Assembly (NCBI GenBank): GCA_029168955.1
Contig: JAPDOI010000116.1
Location: 310,001 to 374,000 of the forward strand
Source: Aplectana chamaeleonis
Lineage: Eukaryota; Nematoda; Chromadorea; Rhabditida; Cosmocercidae
Direction: 5' to 3'
Length of the DNA stretch: 64,000 nt
Every line of letters starts with the position of its first letter. Position 1 is the stretch's first letter. The notes beneath the pieces are model-generated. The model did not search any database and was not told where the DNA came from. It was given only the letters and a program-made list of their open reading frames with translations. The translations under genes and the position numbers were made by a program. Positions 34,709-45,945 of the stretch are shown piece by piece.

Positions 34709-37700
34709 TCATGCGCACAGGAACTGTGAATCGCAGGTGGTGCCAGATGGACACTGAGAACATGGAGTTCCCTTGATGTAGATAACATGCTCGACGATGT
34801 TTCCTCTGAAATTGAACTTCTGAGAGCATTTCTGTGCTGAGTGAAAGGTCACCGACTATTGAAGCATTACCCAGGATTGTATACGCATGCCGTGAACCAA
34901 TTGTTTCCACATTTATCACGTGTAGAAACTGCGCAGCCCACGGCCCTCGTAGTTGCCAAAGCCATCTGAAAACACAACCTACTCTGTGCGTTCTACAAGT
35001 ACCACCTCTAAGATTTGTAATAACAGTTGCATTTATCTATCCATACACGAAGCAAATCTCACCCTCGTGAAGTAGGCTATAGGGGTCCCGACATGCTTGG
35101 CTCTGAAGGTGACTAGCATTCCTGGTCCGTCAACTTCTCTCACTCGAGACCACCAGAATTTCACAGACTTGAAAATGGACGTTATTCAACAACGTTCACA
35201 GCAGGTGAACTATAACAAAACTGACAGCTTCAAGGGCAGAAATGCGATCCGCGTAGCTGGATTTCGAAGTTGCGTAGATATTCTGCTGCATAGCGGTTGG
35301 AACCGCTCCATCTGGAGTGTTGGAGCATCTGTTCACGGAATTGATGGCGAGTCTCTCCAGATTGCAATCATATTTCTGTAAGAGAGCAGGAATTGTAGCG
35401 AAACTCAGTCTCAAGATTATGAGGTTTTCTCTGAATACCGATTTCGAAAGAGATGATAGTACAAAAGGCATGTAATAACTTACCAAATAAGCCATGTTTG
35501 CCGCAGTGGGAAGTTTGTTTCCTGAATTCTTAATGACCTGTCCTTGCGCAAGAAGAGACCTAAGCATAAAAACTCGTTAAAATGCTTCTACATGAGACCG
35601 TTGTGTGTTCTAAGAGCTCTTAGTTGAAGTTATGAAGTGAAGGAAAAGAAGGACGTCATTCCTCTCGAAAGGGGTGCTGAGATAAGGAAGACCTGGTTCC
35701 AGTAGATCCCATATAATTGGCCTGAGCTTCTACTATGCACTAAGTATGTAAGATCGACAACTACGGTCGACGCGGATCGCACTGGCACTTTAGTCTGTCT
35801 CTTGAGGACGACGCTAAGTTGGGTCAAACTCGGTGCACAGCTGTTATATTATAAGAGGCTTGCTAGCCAAACTACGACCCTCGACGGCTATGAAACACAC
35901 TTAGAAAGAACTAGTCCCACACACGGCGACCAGGGGAGCCGAAGCAGAAAAGCGATAAAACTCCTTCCATAACGTCCTTCATTTCGGATGAGGTGAGCAG
36001 CGCTATGGGAAAATCAGAAGTTTTGTATTCCTGCTGGTAATTCCTCCTAATGATTGAAAGCAGCACTTGGTTCTAACGCTAATTTGATCATACATGCGTT
36101 ACCCCACATTGCGTCATCTGCCCAGCGGGTAAGGAGGGTGACTGCGCTGCTTCGGGCGTCATCAACATTACCACATGTCAGAGCTTCGGTGAAGAGTATA
36201 TAACGGCAAAGCAGCTAGCCCCTTACATGTGCGAATAATGGAACACCTAGATAGGGGAAAAGGGTTGCAAGGCAGCACTGCACTGGGTTGAAACAGGGCT
36301 AATTGTCATGAGGGCGAACATTTCGAGGTGAGAGTGGAGGTCCTAGCGCTGGGGACCAGTGGCCGTATTCATGAAACAACGGGCGCAGGAAGGAGGCGTA
36401 ACCTTCCCGTACCCGTCGTATGGCCACCTTTTTTGTGGCTCCCCAGTCATGATTTCAATAGTGGCGGCCTCCTCTTCGCCACCTGTCAGAGCAGAGACAG
36501 GCAACAACCCTCCTGTCCACCCGCCAGGTACCTGCAGAGACGGAGAGGAGACCGCCGGGTAGGAATCTGCTGTGTCTCAGCCCCGCTATCAATGCATTCC
36601 GGCGGGCACAGCATGCCCGACCTCGATTGTGCAGGTGGACAGGCAGAGCGCGCGCTGCCTGCCAGCAACATATTGATCATGTTCTAATCGACGAAGCAGG
36701 CAGCCTCAAGTCTCGCGTCCACCCGCCAGGTGGCTAGAAACCCTCCTGTCCACCCGCCAGGTAGCCGGGATCCTTCCCGTCTACCTGCCGAGTACTCAGA
36801 AAGATACAACATCGAAAACTCGTCCATCAGCGGGTGGACTTTGTACCTTCCTGGGAGGCCCAAATCGCTTCATGAATACGGCCACAGGACAAAAGCGCGA
36901 TAAGCTCTGGAATATATATGGATCAGTGCGAGAGATCCCAAGGTCAGCCGAAAGGGGGAGGGCACAACTAGAGCACGGGAACTCCAGCCTCACATCAGAC
37001 TTTTCTTCTGAATAGAGAACTTCCTGTCACTATGGTACCCGTTTCGCGGTTCTACTGATCACACGATAGCTTGAGGATTTTTGAAACTATACTCATGTCA
37101 GCCCTGTATTTCTGTGTCATTTGTTTAGATGGCCGACTAATTTTGCAAGTAGATTTGAGCGTACTACAGACAAACGTTCGACGAATCGTTCTGATGCCGA
37201 GGTTAAACTCGGGTCGAACCTGGAGATTGCTATATCATACCTGCACCGAGTTCGCGCCAACGTGAACTGCGCAAGCAAAGGGATGATAAAAGCGCCAGTG
37301 CTGTCCACGCCGACTGTAAGAACAGCGGCTGGCGACAAACCTTCGATAGTTGTGCATGTCCGTAGCCTTGATTCTGAGTCTATCGTTCATCACGGCATTT
37401 GAACAGACTTCTGCAATCATTCAATCAGTTTCATAGCCTTCTTTGAGGTTATTTATTCGAGTGTGTTAGTCAACAATTCTTTCTTTCCCGAATTGCCGTA
37501 ACCTGTCGTCGTACAAATGCAGCCCGCTTGGCCGCAAAGAACGAACTGTTCTGCAATTTTTACTTGACCGAGTAGATATAATCAAAAAAGTCAGTAGCTA
37601 AGAAACAAAAAATGTCTTTATCCTTGATACCTCAAATCATAATCCGATAAGTTCACCTTTGTCGTCCTTGGATTGAAAAAAGTCGAAGGTGCATTACGCG

Positions 37701-40700
37701 TGCGGTGAGGTCTATGCAAGATGGCTTACATACCTTCAATAGTTTCGCGGAAAAAGGGACAATACTGTGGAGGATGTTTTCAAAGCAACTGAATTTTTAC
37801 ATAGGAGGGCTTGCGACGCTTCTTCGATCTCGTTGTAGGATAGGTATGTGATATGTTTTCGGAGTCGCATTGGAGGAGCATGGTTGCGACGGCGGACGAC
37901 AAATCACTTCCGGGAGCAGTACATGGTGCGATATGGAGACCATACGATTGATTTTGTCGATTGATTGATTACAAGCCTAGTACAAGTTCTAAATTTTCGT
38001 AGCTTATTGCGAGGAGCTGCATAAATCGCAACTTCGTCGCACAGTCTGCTTAGACGGCAAAAAATTCAAAAAGGGTCAAGTTTTGTCCTTCTCTTGGAGT
38101 GCACTCTCTTCAAAAAGTCAGCACGCTCGGACGTGCGCGATACCATGTCCGCGATATTGAACAAACCCCTCTTCACATCTCGCGCTATTTCTATTACCTC
38201 TGCGACGGTGAGCAGGGTCTCCAGCCATTTCCTGCTGGAAGCCACTTCACAAAAATGCTCTCTGCTGCCATATGACTGACCACACTGCCATTAACTTGAG
38301 CACCGCGTGTGCAGTTCTATGTTTGCACCCGTGTTAACATTGATAGTCGATAGGTGATTGACACAGTCACCACGCAGTGACAGCCGATAGCTCCCACCTT
38401 TTGGAGTTATTTCTGCTGGTTCAGCAACGCAAAGACTGCCTTCACATTCTGCCGGCTCGAAATTTGTGCATCCACTGGTTGCCGAACATGACATTTCTGT
38501 ACCTGCGTAGACCTTTTTGTTGATTTGAACATCCCTGAAAAAAAATTGAATTGCTCGCAATACGGTCAAAGCAGAATTGATTGAACATCGGAGGACTTGG
38601 CTGCAATCAGAGACACCTACAATCTATTTGGCAGAATCGATTTATCGCGGGCAGGGGCCGTGCGAGAGAAGGAGACGGCGATAGATTACGGGAGAGAGAC
38701 TGAAAGAGAAGCTCACGCGTTTTACGAATTTCCGCAAATTTCGCTTCGAAACAAAGTGTAGAGAGGCGGAGTGTGACAAAACACGAGCCAAATAAAATTC
38801 TGCGCCTAATGTTTATATTTGCTCTAGAGATAAAGCAATTAGTATGAAAACTTACGGAAGATTATATACGCAGGCTCCTGTTGAGCTACTCGGGGCTTTC
38901 GGATCCCCACACTCTGCCTCATAGCACCCAACAAGTGTTGTTTGCCCTTGAATCATCTAAAAAAAGGATTGACAATCGACTATTCGTGTTCTGTTTTGTA
39001 GCCGATTTGCCAGCCGCTTACATTTACAAATGGGAGGACAGCATCTAATTTAGCTTGGTCGGTGAACTTGTTGTCCGTTGTATCCGTTGCCCCAGTAACC
39101 GCGGTAGGTACTGTGAGTAAAGCTGACCACTCTTTCAGGGCTGTTTGGATGGAAAACCGATTACCGGGACTGAACCTGGAAATCCAACAAATCTTGTCGC
39201 TAGTTTAGAATCAGTTTCACCATTCCCTGATAACCTCGCAAGACATACGCTTTGAAGTTGAGTCCGTTTGGGGATAGTGCCTTGGCTGTTGTGGAGCAGT
39301 TGTAGGTGAGCGTTTTTGCAATTTCTTCTAGTTCACAGCTCCAATCCTAGGATGAGAAAAGTGTTTTTTTTGAAAAACTTTGCCCCTTATTAGAACCGAA
39401 CTGGGGTCGGGTCCGAATGTAAGCAAGATAATCGGAACGCGTATCCGTTTAGGGCAGCGTCCGTACAGCAAACTACATTTGGTTTTCCCTGCCCAATCCT
39501 ATGTTTGAACCAAGTCGAGGTAGTCGAGATTTATTTCTGAAAAGTTTTTGCTATAGAAAGACAGAATAGCTAGAATACAAAGGCTCAAAGCCCTTTCTGA
39601 CGTTACAAATATAACTCGTTTGTGTACTACACAAAGACAACCAGATCGGTTTAAAGGCAGAAAGTTGGATGCTGCATAGTTTTTGAGACAAGTTTTTTTC
39701 CGAAATTCAAGAGTTTTGTGGAACCTTTTTGCTATATTCCAACGCAAAATGAACGTACCCGCGCAGAAAAAAAAATACGGTTCCGGGCCTACGCTACCTT
39801 TAAAGGCCGTGGTCGCGATGAAAAAAGTTATTGAGAGATCAATAAAAATCAGATTGGTTCGCAAACAGCTAAAAGACCACAAGAGTTACGGGGCAAGAAA
39901 GTTGGAGTTATTAAGTTCCTAAATTGCTGATTCGCTCACACGTGCACAGCTACACCCTGAAAGATGGGAGTCTCCTGTGTGTGTTGTCAAAATTCATTGA
40001 CATTCACAGGCATAAATGAATGCAAATTTAGCTAATGCAAACAGCTATACAATCTAAAGTAGCACTCCATTCAATGTTTCAACTAAATGAGGACGGGAAT
40101 TACTAAAAAGGCCAGTTCGCAGCGCGAAAAACCCTAGATGCACTTTTCATACAGGCTCATGACCCGCAAATTACCCGGAACGGAGAAGGTCTGTATATAA
40201 CCCGGGAGCTCAGGCCATACGTAAGACTCGCCTTCTAACATTTCAAGTGGTGGTGTACAGTGTTTCTTTCATCGACGCTTCATGCTTCTCTGATCACTAG
40301 CGATTTCTTGGGTAGGTGCGGTACTTTCTCCGGTTTTCTCTCTTATCTACGTGATAGGTTTTTGATTCCAAGTGGGGATTTTTAGACGCTTGACTTGGTA
40401 AACGCATTTGTCATTTGATCCTCTCAGGCTCTAAAAAAGGAGGTTACTCCGAAACTTTAGAGTTCAACATCATCAAACAACTATAGAATTATCATGACGA
40501 GGTTTATGGAGAGTTGCATATGGAGATTAAATTAGACATTGATTAAATCTAGATTTGAAGCCAGCTGATGTGTTAATTCTAGAGATAATTGATGTCAATT
40601 ATGTGGAGTGGGCTCGTCCACCATCACAAGATCGGAAAGCTGGGGCCGAAAATTTGACCTCAAATAGAGTTTTTTATCAATTTTTTTTTCATGTAGGTCC

Positions 40701-41905
40701 TAGTACTCTGAATCCAGAAATGGGTTCAGAGAGGAAAAATGGAGAAGCTCACTTTATCGCGACCACTGCCTTTAGGGAAGAGTTGACCGCAGATAGAGAT
40801 GGGAAACACTTGAGAACCTCAGATTGAGCACAGAGGTTTGTGGCGACCGGCTGCCAATCGAGCTCACGAATCACTCACCGCGCTCAGGCAGCGTCCATAC
40901 GTTGCGAAAGCGAGCGATTACGCAAAATCGATGGTCAGCCAGGGCACACGATTTACTAGGCGCTCGTGCGCGCTTATGCTCTCTCTAGCGCTCACGCCCG
41001 CTCTCGCTCGCTAACGCCCACCCTCGCTTGCTTCTTTGGAAGAGATCTAATAAGTGCCATGCCTAAAGCTTCATTCCTAAAGCACCAAGTCTTAAATCTT
41101 GTTCAGAACTAATGCTTTCGCATTCCTAGGCCTAGTGCATACTTCCCGCGACGAGCGACGCGACATAATATTTGACACCTATATCGAACGAACATCGATG
41201 TTGCTGATGTGCACTGTCACGGTCGCGCGTCACGGGATGTATGCACTAGGCCCTAGACCCACTACGGCTGTCGCAAAACATGGTTAATTAGCTGCCAACG
41301 AGTCGAGTCGAGTGATTGTTTAACAGGTCAAACGTTAACAATCGAATCAACATGGGGCTGGAGATCATCGTCGGTGTCGTTCATGATGTCGGGCACCCAT
41401 CAGCGTTGGGAAGCGCTGAGGAGCGCTGGTCAGCGAAAGCGAGCGTTCTCGTCACGTATTGACGGAGCCTCAAGCGCAGGCGCTGATTCGATCTCAAGAC
41501 ACTCGACCTCGAGAGAGGCAAAACCGTGTTTCGCGGCTTTATCGCAACGAATTTTCCCATTTTTCTTCGAAAGTATGGTTACATGGTTTTCCATACGAGT
41601 TATGCGTAGTTCTCTAAACATTCTAAGACAACGCACCATTTTGTACATCTCGCTGCTTTTCGGTAGTGCTCTGCTCGATCCATCCATCTCTCTACCGCTT
41701 GCAACATTTTGGCGGAGGTTGTTGTGAGTTGCGAGATATGTTTCTCGATCAGTAGGACTGATTTTCGTTCCGTTGCAATTGAAGGCAGAGTGACAGATGC
41801 GTAACACCTTCAACATTCAAGAAAATGCTGATGAAGGGGGGAGATTGAAAAAGGAAAACTCGCCGTTAGTGAAGCCAGCAATCCTAGAGCATGGAAGAGC
41901 CACAT
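34709..41905 (-). CDS. ASP-A: secreted double-CAP (SCP/TAPS, Ancylostoma-secreted-protein-like) protein, twelve exons
   Basis: Exons 5' to 3': 41905-41864, 41807-41637, 39346-39221, 39192-39022, 38956-38856, 38534-38398, 37410-37341, 35559-35484, 35375-35226, 35167-35063, 34965-34871, 34805-34709; total 1341 nt, 446 residues. Exon 1 encodes a signal peptide (MWLFHALGLLASLT). CAP domain 1 (about residues 25-205) shows ETYLATHNNLRQNVASG, DWSCELEEIAKTL, RFSIQTALKEWS and TTLVGCYEAEC. A Cys-rich hinge (SCSATSGC, FEPAECEGSLC) leads to CAP domain 2 with TDMHNYRRSLLAQGQV, LPTAANMAYL, KYDCNLERLA, SVKFWWSRVREVDGPGML, TTRAVGCAVS and a terminal GTPCSQCPSGTTC. Helix-1 His is present in both domains, but the second CAP His is absent, as in many parasite ASPs. 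Such proteins are abundant in larval and adult secretions; the precise function is unknown. Intron 1 has a GC donor, and the exon 4 acceptor seems shifted. Otherwise intact. Confidence 0.87.
36358..36888. repeat. MITE, 531 bp, in ASP-A intron 7
   Basis: Ends GTGGCCGTATTCATGAA and TTCATGAATACGGCCAC are exact inverses. The interior has repeated GTCCACCCGCCAGGTA words (about 36512, 36717, 36747) and inverted GGCGGGTGGAC-like partners. No coding content recognised. Confidence 0.75.
39804..40771. repeat. TTAA-flanked MITE in ASP-A intron 2, carrying an insertion
   Basis: Begins AGGCCGTGGTCGCGATGAAA after TTAA (39800-39803) and ends TATCGCGACCACTGCCT followed by TTAG. It aligns with 45107-45640 on both sides of a foreign segment at about 40083-40545. 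The foreign segment contains TATATAACCCGGGAGC and a block (40430-40525) that is inverted relative to 61190-61285. Confidence 0.7.
41126..41256. repeat. Short inverted-repeat MITE (second copy of the 107-226 family)
   Basis: GGCCTAGTGCATACTTCCCG at the left and ATGTATGCACTAGGCC at the right, with GAGCGACGCGACATAAT inside. Located in ASP-A intron 2. Confidence 0.75.
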
Positions 41906-41939
41906 GTTAACTGAATGGTGATGTGTTGCGGCCCCGCTG

Positions 41940-41946
41940 TTATATA
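41940..41946 (-). promoter_or_regulatory. TATA box of ASP-A
   Basis: Minus-strand GTATATAACAGCGG lies 35 bases before the ATG. ASP-B has the same word at the same distance, so the element was conserved through the duplication. Confidence 0.6.
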
Positions 41947-43189
41947 CGGGTGACTTCGTGACTTTGAATATCAAACAACACGGCACACAAGGTACAATCA
42001 GCATTGGATGAATCTGCCAGATTGGTTTCATGTATTTCGCCATCATCCCATCAATGTTCAGCTCTGCTCTTCTCGAACGGCCTCTCAATCACTCAGTAAC
42101 GCTATTTGTGCATTTATAGTTATCTATGAGCACACATCGCCCGCTGACTCGGAACTCAATGAAAAGCATCGCATTCCAACTGATGTTACGGTGGATTTTG
42201 AGGACAACTCGTGGCAAATTTTTGTATTGTGCAGAATCTTCTCCGGATGAAATTCCTCATATCGGGCGACAGTTATTCCGATGGAAAGAAACGACATTGA
42301 GAGTTCGATTCTCCCATGCTGTGGAGAGTGCTTTTTCTCTACCTTCTTCTGCAAGACAAGCATGGTTTTTGTCATCGCTACAAGAACCGGGCGACCAGTA
42401 TAGGATTCGTTCGAGGACCGGATTCATGAACGAAACCGGGAGTAATATTCGATCATGGGTATCACGTTACCCTCAACCGCGATTCAATTGAGTTGGATTG
42501 TGGTTGGAATGCGCGTACCGTCGCGGAGAGTGAGTGGGACCTGATCGCACCACATTTATTGGACGTCTGGTGCAATTTCCGTGATTGCGCTATATTCCAA
42601 ACAGCCAAAATCATTAGCAGTTGTCCTCTGAAATCTGCTACCGTTACGGAATCTGTTACCAAATAAGAATGCTTCGAAGCTGACGCTAGCATGAAACTAT
42701 GAATTTCTCTCAGAACACTAATGTTCAAAGGAAAATCGAGTCTCAACAAAAAAAAGGCTGAGCGAATCCAACCAGTTGAAAAAAGATGAATCTGTTTCTT
42801 GAAAATAATATATCATTTTATTCGATTTTTTTTTCAGTTCCCGAACAGTGAATTATCCGACGAATTTGGTGAAATCTGTGGAAAAGCCCCAATGATTCAT
42901 AAAATAGGTACAAGGATGTGACGAGAAGGAATAATGAGACGACACGGCAAGAAAAAGAGTCACGAAAACGGCGTGAGACTTTAGATTGGCAATTTTCCAA
43001 TTAGCTGGAGCGCAATACCAAACTGGAGCGCGATATCTTCCGAGTGCGTGACGCAACACCCGATTCTCTTCTAAAGTACCCTTCTGAGGGTATGGTTCAT
43101 GAAGGATCACAGGTTGATGGTAATATTCTACTCCTCACCCCTTCATACCACGGTTGAATCGCTGATGAATCCGGCCCCAGAGGACCATT
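41947..43189. other. 5' flank of ASP-A, duplicated upstream of ASP-B
   Basis: Collinear with 58285-59575 (for example ATTGGATGAATCTG, CATCATCCCATCAATGTTCAG, GGAGAGTGAGTGG-ACCT-ATCGCACCACATTT). Several frames are open by chance but neither strand shows a recognisable domain. It may contain regulatory DNA. Confidence 0.5.
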
Positions 43190-44290
43190 GTGGTTACAGT
43201 AAAGGGTCTTGCCGGGCACTTGAATAAATGCGCTGTGTCGTGTCCGGGACTACCGCAGGCCGGGCATCAGGTCCCCTACTGTCGATTTCGTTGACGAAAG
43301 GACCACAGCGCAGCGAGGCTAGACCTCATCTAGCTTGCTTACCGAGTTGAGACTTGGACTCGAAAACCCGAAGCATTATTTCAACCAGAATAGGGTTCAC
43401 CTTTTAAGATTTCTCAAACGGACTGAGTATGCTCTTCGCGTGAGAAACCAGGTCTTTCTAGATTGGAGTCGGCCCTTCTCTGCACATTCGCTTTACTAGG
43501 AGCGCCTGCAGGTGCTGCCGCAAGCAGATGCTCTATTGGAAAGCTTCTTACGCTGTCAGTTGCGATTCTTAGTGCGGCGTTCTGTACACGCTGCAGTTTA
43601 GTCCAGAAGCTATCCAAAACCAGTGGCTGCTACACCTGTGCAGCACACTCCAGTAGAGGTTGTAGTATAACTCTGCAGACCGCCTGTATAGTCTCCGCGT
43701 TGCTGCCCCAGTATGTACCTCCAAAGCTCTAAAAACATTGAGAATCATCTTGATGATTGCCTGTTTCCGTTTTTGTGAAACTTCGGTGAAGGGTCGACAA
43801 TGAGGCCACAATTTTATCGCCTGAGCGAGTTTTGCCTCACAATTGCCCCGGTCATTACTCGCGATTTCTTTATGATGATTGTGGGAACTTCCACATTTCC
43901 TGTGTTGATGGCGATTAGTAATGTACTGAACGCGAGAAGAAGGTAATGCAGCCTGGTAGCGGCGTCTTGGACCTTGTACTCTTCCAGAGGATCAGAGAGC
44001 AGCTGCCACTTTTAGTTCTGGTTCGCATGATCTATTCGGCAGCTTAATGCTATGATTGGTTTCATTAACACAGCTTTGACGATCAGAAAGGCTGACACAC
44101 CTTCAAGTGATCAGACGATCGATGCGAGCAAAAACTCATTTTTGGGCATTCAATTGTCCATTATGCGCCACAAACCTCAAAGTTCGTTCGAGTTTTTGCC
44201 TTTTAATTCTATTTTTGGCAAGTCTTTACTGACTTTACATTTCATTTGCAGAATAATTCGAAAATTTTGCAAACTGTAACGCAATCTCCT
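43190..44290 (-). mobile_element. Non-LTR retrotransposon remnant upstream of ASP-A
   Basis: Minus-strand fragments read FWTKLQRVQNAALRIATDSV and SNLERPGFSREEHTQSV, matching the C-terminal part of the element at 455-2206 (WTKMQRVQNAALRIATG, LREEHTRFI). Upstream pieces match 59580-60700 base for base over long stretches, so this copy was carried by the ASP duplication. Many stops and frameshifts. Confidence 0.7.
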
Positions 44291-44459
44291 CCACAGTCGT
44301 TAAAATCACTAGCTTGGGTTCGAGTACATGACGTTGAAACGAGCTTGGGGACATTGTAGTGGACGTTCACTCTCTATTTTCTTTCTCTGAACGTAACAGT
44401 TTTTGCTTTTCGTACCAGTATTTCCATGCAATAGCCTTTATATAGGGAATCAAGGTGGA

Positions 44460-44830
44460 GTAAATGGTTGTACAATTTCGAAAAAAGGTCGAACGAACGA
44501 AATTTTAGAATTTTTTATTCGAAATGGTTTCGAAAAATGAAGAAATTAGTTCGAAAAAGTTCGAAAGAACGGAAAGCTCGTTCGAAAATATTCCGAACGA
44601 ACGAATTTCGAAGAACTTTCGAAATTTTGGGGTTCGAACGAATAAATTTTGAAACTTCATTCAAAAATTCATTCAAAAAAAAACCCGAAATTCATTCAAA
44701 AATTCGCATCTTTTCATAAAATTCGTTCAAAGTTTTGGATTTTTTCGAATTTCGTACGAAGTTTGGGATTTTTTAATATACCCTTCGGAAATTTGGATTT
44801 TTTTTTCAAAAATTGGACCCAACGCTTTAT
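44460..44830. repeat. Degenerate TTCGAA/TTCGAAC-rich low-complexity tract
   Basis: Short words TTCGAAATT, GTTCGAAC, AACGAACGAA and CATTCAAAAATTC recur irregularly over about 350 bp. ORFs here are compositionally biased Lys/Ser/Phe strings and not credible genes. Confidence 0.6.
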
Positions 44831-45106
44831 TAGCAACGCTCAGTCAGATAAAGAAAATATTCCACACGTGTTTGATTTCTACTCAAGTCGCGAGCATGTA
44901 TAACCTTTCTGCCTTATTGCAAGCATTTGGAAAGGATGTTTATTGGACCTGTGTACCATCGAATTTTTTTTTCTCGATAATTCGTTCGCGTGCAACTATA
45001 CTAGTTTATGAATTTTGAATAAGATCATGACGTTCGTACAGAACGTCCTTTGGTAGATCCCGCGACGACTTGAAGAGGTCCCGCGACGTAACCGCGATGG
45101 CGTTAA

Positions 45107-45640
45107 AGGCAGTGGTCACGATGAAAAACGTTATCGAAAAAACTACAAAAATCAGCTTAGATCAAAAACAGCTGAAAAACTATGAAGGTAGCGCGGTGAA
45201 AAACGGTCTACAAAAAGAGTTTCTAGGGTTCGTGCACACGTGCACAGCGATGACGAAACAGATCGCAGTCTCATGCCGAGCAGTCAAAAATCATCGACAT
45301 TCAGAGGACGAAATAAATGCAAATTTAACGAATAAAAACAGTTGAATAATGAAAGCATCACTTCAGTCAATGTTTTTGACTAGATGTGTACATAAATTCG
45401 AAGGTTCATTGATTGACATTCAATTTCAAGCTAGCTGATGTTCTTGATATAAGAGGTCATCGATGCCGATGATGTGGAGAGGGCTCGTCCACCATCAAAA
45501 GACAAGAAAGTTCAGGTTCCAAATTGGGCCCAAAACAGTGGTTTTTTCGCGATTTTTTCTTATAGGTCCTACTACTCGAGACCCAGGAAAGGATTTGGAG
45601 AGAAGAAGACGACAAGCATATTTGATCGCGACCACTGCCT
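45107..45640. repeat. TTAA-flanked MITE, 534 bp (most complete of its subfamily)
   Basis: Ends AGGCAGTGGTCACGATGAAA and TGATCGCGACCACTGCCT sit between TTAA at 45103-45106 and 45641-45644. Subfamily members are at 16558 (inverted, truncated) and 39804 (interrupted). Confidence 0.85.
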
Positions 45641-45654
45641 TTAAGCCAGCGGTG

Positions 45655-45945
45655 GCAACTTGCCCATCGCACTTGCCCAACTCCCATTTTCCGCAATTAC
45701 AACACCAAACGGGGTTTTCCTTCCACTGTCGAGATGGTGAGAGTCATCATGGCAGAGAAAAATGAGAGTGGCCAATTGCGATGATAAAGTACCCCTCCCC
45801 GCCTGCTGGTGTAGCACCAGAAAATGTAGTGCGTACTGCGTATTTTTGCTGGAGGGTGGTTTCAGAGATTTCATGTGAATTGTTCCGATTTGATTTTGGC
45901 TCTCACATTATCGGAAGCTATGGTGATAAGACTGGTCGTAGTTAA
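45655..45945. repeat. Dispersed repeat, matches 30765-31085
   Basis: Shares CCCATCGCACTTGCCCA, GGTGAGAGTC, AGTGGCCA-TTGCGATGA and GATAAGACTGGTCGTAGTTA with the copy at 30765. In this copy a TTAA MITE is inserted right after GTCGTAG. Confidence 0.65.

Noticed and set aside
38291..38400. Read-through C-terminus of ASP-A exon 6
   Set aside because: A gtggga donor at 38397 in the same phase as the ASP-B donor leads into the second CAP domain; the read-through tail is not conserved in ASP-B.
44468..44903. Lys/Phe-rich ORFs at the TTCGAA tract
   Set aside because: Low-complexity composition, no splice sites or domain.
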